Of a stretch of DNA of 64,000 nt, positions 55,364-64,000 are shown piece after piece. Under the pieces are notes generated by a model. That model saw only the letters and a list, made by a program, of their open reading frames with translations, was not told where the DNA came from and searched no databases. The DNA comes from Alitta virens (taxonomy: Eukaryota; Annelida; Polychaeta; Phyllodocida; Nereididae), in NCBI GenBank assembly GCA_932294295.1, contig OW028584.1, forward strand, positions 25,467,638 to 25,531,637. The letters are read 5' to 3'. Each line of letters starts with the position of its first letter. Within the stretch, counting starts at the first letter, position 1. Both the position numbers and the translations under genes were made by a program.

Positions 55364-55903
55364 ATGGAAGCTGTAAAAAGCAGCATGGAGATAGATAGGA
55401 TTAAAACAATCAACCTTGAAGTAAAGAGAGATGGTAGGGTAGAAATAAGTGAGATCTTTGAAGCCTTAGAGGGAAGAAAATATTTACAAATTACAAAATG
55501 CATTCAGCAGGTTACCCGCTGTAAATTCAGATGGTCAGTGGGAACAGAGGAGATAGCCCAAAATGTACTAACTGAGATAAATGAGAAAGAATTAAAAGTT
55601 GGCCTTGACACATGTGAGGCCACATATGCATCAAGGGCGAAAACTTTGATTCTATATGACCCCATTCGAGATGACAGACAAACAAGTAATGGATCTATTT
55701 GAAAAATATGGCAACATAGTGAACATCAAAAGAGCTACCCACAAAAACATGCCAAATATCCTGGATGGGAGAATTATACTTTCATTTCAATACATAGCTC
55801 AGGGTCTGCCAGATAGCATAATGCTTGGAAAATCCGGAAGGATAATTATAAGAGAACCTGGACAGAAAGTTCGAAGAAAAATCTGCTACAAATGTGGAGA
55901 AGT
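55364..55903 (+). pseudogene. L1-like ORF1, truncated, unit B/C copy
   Basis: Same start as 34422 and uninterrupted at the J2 site, showing the ancestral ORF. A 2-bp deletion near 55660 shifts the frame after LILYD. At 55903, in the first knuckle (CYKCGEV), about 860 bases are deleted up to the (TG)n of the following tail, removing the second knuckle, the stop and the first spacer motifs. Confidence 0.87.
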
Positions 55904-56446
55904 GTGTGTGTGTGTGAGTTATTGTTTAACGCCTCATCAGCACCTGAGTGGGCTATGTAGAGGCTCTCTAGGTTAAGATTGATTAACTATATTTGGTAGT
56001 AGAAACCGGAAGCATATAAAAAATCAATAATTGTCTGGGTTGGATATCTGGTAAAGAGATGTTGTAAGGTATTAGATTGAAACAAAGGTCTTCTAAAGCG
56101 TTGTAAGTGGCTGCAATCTAATAAAATATGTTTGATTGTTAGGGGGCACCGACAACTCTGGCATACCGGTGCCGGTTCATTGACGAAAAGGTGTAAATGT
56201 GTAAGTCTTGAATGTCCTATGAGGCATCTGTGATATATTCCTTGATCTTTGCGAGTATTGAACCTACTAGGTATTTTATTTTGAATGCAAGGTAAGATTG
56301 AATGCAACTTGTTGTTATTACATTCATTCCATTGTCTTTGCCAGCAAGACATGATAAAAGATTTTATAGACATTTTAAAATCAGTGTATGGAATGGTAAA
56401 ATCAGTTATCTCTTTTGTAAGAGCCCTTTTTGCTGCCAGGTCTGCT
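55904..56446 (-). mobile_element. I-like 3' tail, unit C
   Basis: Copy of 40569-41116. The right flank TATAGAAAGAATACTG is preserved. The left TSD was lost in the deletion that joins ORF1 to the (TG)n. Confidence 0.88.
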
Positions 56447-56798
56447 TTTTATAGAAAGAATACTGTCAAAACCGGTTATTATATAAAAAGTATACTATTA
56501 ACTATGGGATCATGCAGTTAAAACCAGTCAACAGAATATGTGGTATATAACAACTACCACCAGGGTGGACTTTGATTTTTACAGCCACCTGGTGATAAAA
56601 CCAGAATAAACTCATTTATGAAAGATAAATAAACAGCCTCAACCAATACCTTATATTGTGATTACCTTGGAGATCTGGTAACCGGAGCCCCCTTTTTGGG
56701 ACTTCCTGTCACCCAACATGGCATGTAAAAAAACTAAGGTAATAAAACCAGTTACTGCCACCTATACATGCTTCCATTGAAATTTATTTTGACAATGG

Positions 56799-56991
56799 TG
56801 GGTGGGTGGGTGGGTGATTAGGGCTTTACGTCCTGTATTTCTGCACCTGATGGGCTAATTAGGACAGGCAGAGACCATGGCAATGAGACGAAGGATGAAA
56901 CAGCCATCCAACTTAGGCTCGACCGGGAATCGAACCCGGGACCCAGCGGTTGGAAGCCCAGAGCACTACCTCTGAGCTAGGCCCCTGCTCC
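56799..56991 (-). mobile_element. tRNA-derived SINE, unit C copy
   Basis: A 193-bp SINE of the same family as 22110-22299, independently inserted: 14-bp TSD TATTTTGACAATGG (56785-56798 and 56992-57005), absent from units A and B. Box A and box B are intact. It differs by a few bases (for example GAGCACTACC for GAGCGTTACC) and has a longer (GGGT)n tail. Confidence 0.9.
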
Positions 56992-57305
56992 TATTTTGAC
57001 AATGGAGGGCGCTTCCACCCAACCCACTATTGGCCAAAATGACATATCGGCTCTGCTATAGTACTGTTGTATCATGAAGCATTAGATTAAACAAAGATAC
57101 AGCCAGGTAGCTTTAATGTCAATAAAGGCTATGGTATTAAAACCAGTCAAATATTGAATATACTGAATCATATGACTAAGGCAATAAAGCCAGTCACAAT
57201 ATCCTTGGGGATATACAATCCACCAGGGGGCACTGATAACCAATGAATTTACTGCCACCTGTTGTTTACATAGGAACACAACCAGCCATTACAGCTATTG
57301 AATAG

Positions 57306-58211
57306 ATGAGAATTATATCTTTGAATTGTAGAGCAGGTATTAATAATAAAGATAAATTAAAGAAATTAATATACTACCTACAACAGCATCCCTGGCACAT
57401 AGCACTACTACAAGAAACCTCTAAGATTAATGCAAAAGCTTGGGATAAGATTAATAGAGCTCTAAATGTAAAGATACTACAAGACCCTAACACTCAAGGG
57501 AAGCCTGGCACAGGGACAGCTACTCTAATTAAAGATAATATAGTAAATAAAGTAGTGAGCCATAGCTTCCTTCATAATACTAGAACAATAGAAATAATAA
57601 TAGAAGAGGATAATCAAAAATATCATATACTAAACACTTATATTCATACTAAAAGTAATGAGAAACATAAAGACTTCATAGCTTTAGATAACTATATTAA
57701 AACAATAACAAATCATTTAGTAATAGGAGGGGACCTGAATAGCGTAACAGAACCATCTCAAAGAACGAGCATAGTAGAAAATGCACAAGCGGATGAATGT
57801 TTGATTAACTTAATTAAAGATAATTACTTAGTAGACCTACCTTTATACTTTAAATTTTACAAACCTACTTACATAGGACAGAGTAGCTCAGCCATGTTAG
57901 ACCGCTTCATATCATCTGATGTTAGCTTTATAAAGAATTATAATTCATATATATGTCCATTTAGTGACCATTTAATGGTGACATTAGACATTTTTGAAAA
58001 TGAATGTCAACATAAGAATATTAAACATAAAGCTCACTGGAAACTCAACACCAGTCTGCTAGAGGACACAAATGTATTAAATAGCTTAAAGGTATTATGG
58101 ACTGATTGGGTGTTGATAAAAACCAACTTCCAGTCACTCCAGACATGGTGGGATAAGGGGACAAAAAAAAATAAAGCAATACCTAATAGAAGTGGGAATA
58201 AACAAAGCTAG
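57306..58211 (+). pseudogene. L1-like ORF2 endonuclease, unit C
   Basis: As unit B with Ser-to-Asn in DKINRALN. Same loss of frame at the A-run after WWDKG. Confidence 0.87.
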
Positions 58212-58298
58212 AAGATTAGGAAGTAGGGAAACTGCACTAGTAAATCAAATAGAGTTTCAACTTAAGCAACCGAATCCACAATCAGAGAAATAAACAGT

Positions 58299-60561
58299 AT
58301 GAAGGCAGAGCTGAATGACATAATGGAGTATAACATAGAAGGAGCAAAAATAAGATCAAGACAACTGCAACTACCATCAGAAGAAAAAGGCTCGAAGAAC
58401 TTCTTTAATCTAGAAATAAAAAACAACGCAAAGGAAAGCATTACTACCTTAATAAAAGACAACATTGAGATATATAAGGAGGAGGAAGTAAAGAAGGAGA
58501 TACATAATTTCTATACAAGGCTATACACTTCAGGGGGAAGTGATCCGGAATCCACTAATCGGCTTTTAGAACAAATAAGTGAAGGGGACATAAGTGAACA
58601 ACAAAAGAAAGCATTAAATAAATTCATCAGTACAGATGAACTGAAATTAGCTCTAGATAAAATGAAGAGCAACAAAACTCCAGGGAGTGATGGCCTCCCA
58701 ATGGAATTCTACATCAAAACCTGGGATTTCATTGGAGAGGACCTCACTGAAATAGTAAACAATAATTTCCTTGAAGGGGAAATGTCTAAAACTCAAAAGG
58801 AAGCGATTATAAAGCTTCTTTATAAGAAAGGTGACAGGAGACTTCTCAAAAACTGGCGGCCTGTAAGCCTATTAAATGTAGACTATAAGCTACTGAGCTC
58901 TGCTCTGTCGAATAGGCTGTCGAAAGTCTTGGATAAAATAATATCTAATACACAAGGATGTGCTATAAAAGACAGATATATCTTTGAAAACCTCCGCATG
59001 ATCGAGGACTTAATCACTAGAGATGAAGAGATGGATGATAGCCAAATATACATAGGAGGAATTATCAAGGTCCTCGACCTTGAGAAGGCCTTTGACAGAG
59101 TTGAGCATCAGTACTTATACAGTATCTTAAATAAACTAGATATGGGTGATAACTTCACAAAGTGGGTCAAACTGCTGTATACCAACATCACAACATGTAT
59201 TCAAACCCCATATGGTTATACGGATCAAATACAGGTCACCAGGTCGGTTAGACAGGGGTGCCCCTTCAGCATGATGTTATTCATAATATCCTCTGAGCCT
59301 ATACTAAGGTTAATAAATAATGATAATAGATTAAAAGGTATAAGACTAGACAAGACTAAAACAGTAAAAATATGTGCCTATGCAGATGACACTACCCTTT
59401 TTCTAAGCAATAGCAGGGAGGAGGCTATATGCAGTGAGCTAATCAATATCTATGAAAAAGCCTCAGGTGCCAAGTGCAATGAAGAAAAAACAAGTAAGCT
59501 ACTCTTTGGGCAATATAGAAAGAGGCTAAAGATAACAAAGCAAGACCCAATAGAAATATTGGGCATATGTTTTCATCATAATAAGACCCAAAGAGTAGAT
59601 ATAAACTGGGAAGGCACTATCAATAAAATTAGAAGCAGCTTAAACAAATGGCGACATAGACATATGTCTATGTTAGGCAAATCAACAATAATAAATGCCA
59701 TGGTGATATCTAATACAGCATATGTTAACAGAATTATACCTGCCAGTGCCATTCACATAAAATAGAAAAACTGATAAATAATTTTCTTATAAGTGCTAGG
59801 CCTATATTATATGCAAATAAGCAACTGGTCAGACCAGTGGCTTCAATCTGCCAGATTTCCAGACCAAATGTAGATCCCAGCACTACATGTGGCTTCACCA
59901 TTACTTATTGACAAAGGAGCATCCATGGAAAATATTATTTAAACAGCTAAGTGTTAACCTGCTAAATAAATTCAAGATAAGTGAGCAATGCAGACAAGGC
60001 CCGATAGTCCCCACTGTTGGAAGCACGTATAATAGTCTCAATAGAAAACCATGCGATAAACCCATTGCATGGCAAACCGTGGCCTTTAAGGAAATATACA
60101 TGGAGAACGTTAAATTGATATACCAACCGTACTCCATAGAAACAACATTAAAGTCCCTTAACTGGAAAGGAATATGGAGTAGGTGGGCCCATAGACCCTT
60201 CAGTAATAAATATAAGGTCCAGATGCACATAGTGATTACGGACCATTTCAACAAAATAAAATACTTCAATAAATCACAAAACTGCCCCTTATGTGATTTC
60301 GCCTTTGTACAGTCACGGGATCATTCCTTTATAAATTGCTTGGGAATACAACCGCTTCATAGACACATACGCCAGCAGTGGGGACTAAATTTGGAACCCC
60401 ACAAACTATTCTATGAAGAATACCCTAATGATAAATATAGAATAGCTCTAAGCTACATATATACCATCATGAAATTAACAAAAGCATGGAAGGGGAAATG
60501 GGGTACACCCAATAGAAATACCATCTTTCATTACTTCAATAAAACTCTAGCCAAAATATAG
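58299..60561 (+). pseudogene. L1-like ORF2 reverse transcriptase, unit C
   Basis: Open RT frame 58299-59765 with all palm motifs, the shared stop after HIK at 59765, and the C-terminal piece 59887-60561 with the zinc knuckle. One unit-specific change (LSVNLLNK for LSGNLLNK). Confidence 0.88.
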
Positions 60562-60694
60562 TAATGTCCCCCAAAGGTATCTCTTCAGTGGTTTTGAGTG
60601 AACATAATAAAATGTACTCAAAATACAACTATTCCCATCTTTTTGATCATTTCTCAGAGCTACCATCTCATAAAGCAGCAATAACACCAAAAGA

Positions 60695-62293
60695 ATGGAC
60701 CGAGTTGGCAAGGGCCCCCAATACCTGAATAAGAACAGGGCAAGTAGAACTTCAATCTTCAAATGGAGCAACAACATGACAGTAAAAAACCCAACACTGG
60801 CAAAAATGAACAAAATGTTTAATGGAATAAACATAATGATAGAAGGAGACTCTATGGTTAGACACCTGTCAGTTTCTGGATCCACCTCAATTGCAACCTC
60901 TGGCTTAGAAATAGAGGAATTGGCAAGAAGGTACAGCCATGATCCTGAGGCAATGGAAGAGGAAGATAGAGTACCAGACGCCATAATAATATTAATAGGA
61001 ACAAATAATGTCGGTAAAAACACCACCGACATAAGGTTCCACTTGGAAACTATGTGTATAGGCATGAGAAGACACTACCCTTACACTTACATCATAATCC
61101 TAGGCATCAGAATAAGACCACAGGATACTGGGTGGGACCTCTCAAAACAGAATTCCAGGACAGAGTCTAGAGAATACATAAACATAGAGCTGAAAAAGGC
61201 AGCACAAAGGCACCCTGGGTTTCTTTTCAAGAACCCATACAAAGTTGAGACATGCAACACAGTGGAAGGAAGGAAATTAGTGGAAGATGCCTTCCTGCAA
61301 GATGGCCTCCACCTGTCAACCAGTGGAAAAGAGAGGATGGCAATTGGAATACTAAACATCATCTACAGGGACCTAAGGGATACTATCACCTACATGACCA
61401 GATTCAGGGTAAGTACGAGGATAATCAACTTGCCACCCAACCTAAATTATAGACCAGCCCTAAGAGTACAAAATAGAACAATTTTTTTCAAAGGAGAAAA
61501 CAGTATCATCTCAAATTTTACCCGTACCAATTTGTCAATCTTTGGAAAGAAATTCACAACATCAGAATCTGCATATCAATATGCAAAGGCAGCCCACAGT
61601 GGCGATATAACTATGTGCAGAGTGATCCAGAAGGAAAGAACCGGAAGAGGGGCCAAATCAGCATCACGAAGAATATGCATTACCAACCAACAGCATTGGC
61701 ATTCCATCAAAAGAGACATCATGAAATATATCCTCATGTCTAAAATGGACCAAGATACGCCCTTCCGTTTCTTCCTTCTGGAGAACAAAGTACATAGCTT
61801 GTCGGAAGACACTATAGATGAATTTTGGGCTGTAGGCAAGAAAGGTCGAGGACAAAATGAACTGGGACAAATCCTGATGGAAATAAGAGTTCTCTGGGAC
61901 AACCAAGACAGATATGAAGCAACTAGAGAAGACATCAAAAGAAAGATTCCCGAAATCCTTTGGAATAAACATAATAAAATGTACTCTGAGGTAAATAAAA
62001 TAATAAAAGGTTTTTGTCGAGTGAACATACTAAAATGCACTCTGGACATGGTAAAAAGAGTAATCATATTAAAATGTGCTCTGCTAAAAGGAAAAGATAC
62101 ATACAAAAGATATAACATCACAAAAATATCTTTCACATACAATTATGGTAAAAATAAATATAAACAACTAAATGAGCAAAAACCAAAAACCTTGGGTGAT
62201 TCTTACATACTTATAAAATTACTAACTAACTCGCACTATCATAAATTTAAAGATGCACAACAAAACACCCAAGGGGCGATGAAGAAGCTATAG
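60695..62293 (+). CDS. L1-like ORF3: SGNH-NADAR, unit C
   Basis: Third intact 532-codon copy; Ser25 and Met87 differ from units A and B, and Met215 is shared with B. Catalytic-type motifs of both domains are unchanged. The copies of the hairpin motif are at about 60596 and 61964-62085. Confidence 0.85.
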   Translation: MDRVGKGPQYLNKNRASRTSIFKWSNNMTVKNPTLAKMNKMFNGINIMIEGDSMVRHLSVSGSTSIATSGLEIEELARRYSHDPEAMEEEDRVPDAIIILIGTNNVGKNTTDIRFHLETMCIGMRRHYPYTYIIILGIRIRPQDTGWDLSKQNSRTESREYINIELKKAAQRHPGFLFKNPYKVETCNTVEGRKLVEDAFLQDGLHLSTSGKERMAIGILNIIYRDLRDTITYMTRFRVSTRIINLPPNLNYRPALRVQNRTIFFKGENSIISNFTRTNLSIFGKKFTTSESAYQYAKAAHSGDITMCRVIQKERTGRGAKSASRRICITNQQHWHSIKRDIMKYILMSKMDQDTPFRFFLLENKVHSLSEDTIDEFWAVGKKGRGQNELGQILMEIRVLWDNQDRYEATREDIKRKIPEILWNKHNKMYSEVNKIIKGFCRVNILKCTLDMVKRVIILKCALLKGKDTYKRYNITKISFTYNYGKNKYKQLNEQKPKTLGDSYILIKLLTNSHYHKFKDAQQNTQGAMKKL

Positions 62294-62492
62294 AGTAAGT
62301 ACTTAGAGCAACTGCCCTAGTGTCCAGCCTCGAATGGGTTGAGACTTTCCTCTCCCGACTGATGGGGGACACAAAAAGGGTAGAAGAGTTGGGAAGCTAA
62401 GATCCTGTGAATTAAGGAAAACCAACAATGAAGCTCCTATTGAATAATGGGAAAACTCTAATCTGAGCCAAAAAATAAAAAATAAATAAAAA

Positions 62493-64000
62493 AAACTTCA
62501 AATGTTCCAACCCACTGAAATCATTAACTCTTTTATTGCAGATGAAGTAGTGGACTTTCTTCATGATGTCCTTGAGACCTCCCTTGAGAAAGCCTGTCCT
62601 ATCAGGCCTATCAAGAAGAGGGGTTTCCGGGTCACTCATGAAACACTTCAACTGATCAGGGAAAAGCGGAGAGCCAGGAGACTCGCCAGAGAAATCCTGG
62701 TTCCCTCATCATCCGCTCAGTCTACAATGCCATCAAACGTAGACTCGCTGCTGCCATCAGTGAAGAGAGAAGATCCCAGTGGAAAACTGCCTGCGACTCG
62801 TTGGACCACAGAAATGCACCTGAGTTCTGGAAACAGTTCAAATGTCTAACCACCACCACAGGCGAACGCAGACCCCAACGAGTCATCCTTTCCACTGGTC
62901 GACCTTCAACCTCTGACCTTGACACAGCAAATGTCTTCGCTGATCACCTTCAAAAAGTCCACCAGACCAACATAGCCCCACACTTCGACCAACCACACTT
63001 CCAGACAGTGACTGACTACATCTCAGACCACCACCACCTCTTCACTCCCCAGTGGGAAGTTGAAGACGAAGACAGTGACGACCACGACCAACTGCAACGA
63101 CTGTCCAGCACGGAGCTCCTGAGAATCCTATCCAAATACAAGAACACCTCTCCTGGTGAAGACGGCATTGGATACGTGATTCTCAAGTGGCTCCCAACAA
63201 TTGGTCTGAAATTCATTTCAAAATGTTTTCACTTTCTTTTGCAGATAGGATACTTCCCCACACTCTGGAAGGCTGCCATTGGAGTGATGATCCCGAAATC
63301 TGGGAAGGATCCTCTCACTCCAGGGAACAATTGTCCCATCAGCCTCATCAGATGTCTGGGTAAGCTCCTTGAAAAAACCATCTCATCTAAACTAATCTCC
63401 CATCTCACCGTTTCAGATCAACTCAACCCCTGGCAGAGAGCCTATCTGCCCCAGAAAGAAGCCGGTGAACACCTACACAGACTTGTTATGGAAGCTAAAA
63501 CAGCTAAGAACACCTCTCCTGGTGAAGACGGCATTGGATACGTGATTCTCAAGTGGCTCCCAACAATTGGTCTGAAATTCATTTCAAAATGTTTTCACTT
63601 TCTTTTGCAGATAGGATACTTCCCCACACTCTGGAAGGCTGCCATTGGAGTGATGATCCCGAAATCTGGGAAGGATCCTCTCACTCCAGGGAACAATTGT
63701 CCCATCAGCCTCATCAGATGTCTGGGTAAGCTCCTTGAAAAAACCATCTCATCTAAACTAATCTCCCATCTCACCGTTTCAGATCAACTCAACCCCTGGC
63801 AGAGAGCCTATCTGCCCCAGAAAGAAGCCGGTGAACACCTACACAGACTTGTTATGGAAGCTAAAACAGCCACCACCCTTGGATGGACAACAGGAGCAAT
63901 CTTTCTCGATGTCGAGAAAGCCTTCGACTCGGTATGGCAAGATGGTCTGCGTTACAAAGTCAGCCAGCTTGACATGCCAGTCAAGGTCAGACGCTTTCTA
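62493..64000 (+). pseudogene. J1(+) 3' half, unit C, cut by the window end
   Basis: Same as 46927 onward up to the RT palm (FLDVEKAFDSVW near 63900-63935), with a 366-bp internal direct duplication. Unit-specific changes include Cys for Arg in NNCPISL and Val for Ala in LVMEAK. Confidence 0.85.
63140..63871 (+). repeat. 366-bp in-frame tandem duplication in J1 RT
   Basis: 63140-63505 is repeated at 63506-63871 (both start AAGAACACCTCTCC). 366 is 122 codons, so the RT frame is kept. Both copies carry the unit C-specific substitutions, so the duplication is later than those changes. It is absent from units A and B. An assembly error is possible. Confidence 0.85.

Larger units (their letters stand above)
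54970..62492 (+). mobile_element. L1-like element spanning units B/C
   Basis: 5' UTR (with a 10-base difference from 34037-34421 near 55194), truncated ORF1, I-like tail, spacer with a SINE, ORF2, ORF3, and A-rich end at 62492 followed by AAACTT. There is no J2 insertion here. Confidence 0.86.
18957..64000. repeat. Tandem array of about 15.6 kb units (A, B, partial C)
   Basis: Equivalent positions repeat: the ORF2 start at 20155, 41740 and 57306, and ORF3 at 24183, 45129 and 60695. B to C spacing is constant at 15,566 bases. A to B is larger because of a 4.7 kb J2 insertion, an extra tail and SINE, and an ~860-base segment kept only in A/B. Units differ by scattered substitutions and indels. 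Content per unit: I-like tail, L1-like element, J1(+) 3' half, RING exon, LRRNT ORF, minisatellite, CARD relic, I-like tail, J1(-) 5' end, J1(+) piece, L1-like ORF1. Haplotype misassembly is not excluded. Confidence 0.88.

Overview
This window is eukaryotic repeat-rich DNA, almost certainly from an invertebrate animal and probably an arthropod. The reasons are Jockey-type and I-type non-LTR retrotransposons with CCHC gag-like ORF1s and APE endonucleases, an L1/Tx1-type element, a tRNA-derived SINE, a decayed Polinton/adintovirus-like virus, and one gene that looks split by a very short intron. There is no bacterial architecture. Family names used here are working labels: 'L1-like' (AT-rich, ORF1-ORF2-ORF3), 'I-like' (RNase H, CA-repeat 3' end), 'J1' and 'J2' (two related Jockey-like families).

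Layout. 1-3806: fragments of the L1-like and I-like elements around about 0.8 kb of poorly identified DNA. 3807-7654: a decayed Polinton/adintovirus (integrase, penton-like, small basic protein, major capsid, adenain-type protease). 7655-7816: a probable second exon of a minus-strand RING gene. 7835-18806: a J1 element on the plus strand, J1(+), invaded by a minus-strand J1, J1(-), which was itself invaded by a nearly complete 5.4 kb I-like element. From 18807 to the window end: a tandem array of about 15.6 kb units (A 18957-40568, B 40569-55903, C 55904 to the edge).

Each unit holds the L1-like element, the 3' half of J1(+), the RING exon, a secreted LRRNT-like ORF, a heptamer minisatellite, a CARD-like pseudogene, an I-like 3' tail, and the 5' end of J1(-). 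Split pieces and target-site duplications (TSDs) give the order of events: J1(+) inserted next to or within the RING gene; J1(-) and the L1-like element inserted into J1(+); I-like copies inserted into these; the locus was then amplified in tandem with one edge at an I-like tail. After that, unit-specific insertions arrived: J2 and an I-like tail in unit A/B, and SINEs in A and C.

The most notable content is ORF3 of the L1-like element, an uninterrupted 532-codon frame in all three units. It fuses an SGNH/GDSL hydrolase to a NADAR domain (ADP-ribose-type N-glycosidase family) directly downstream of the reverse transcriptase. An independent diverged fragment at 2347-2748 carries the same RT-to-ORF3 junction, so ORF3 belongs to the element. 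Two element-specific RNA or DNA motifs accompany it: about eight spaced copies of a CTAAGG-AATAAA-CCAG motif between ORF1 and ORF2, and four hairpin-like AATAAA-loop motifs flanking ORF3. ORF1 and ORF2 are broken in every array copy, largely by shared mutations, so the array spread by DNA duplication and not by retrotransposition.
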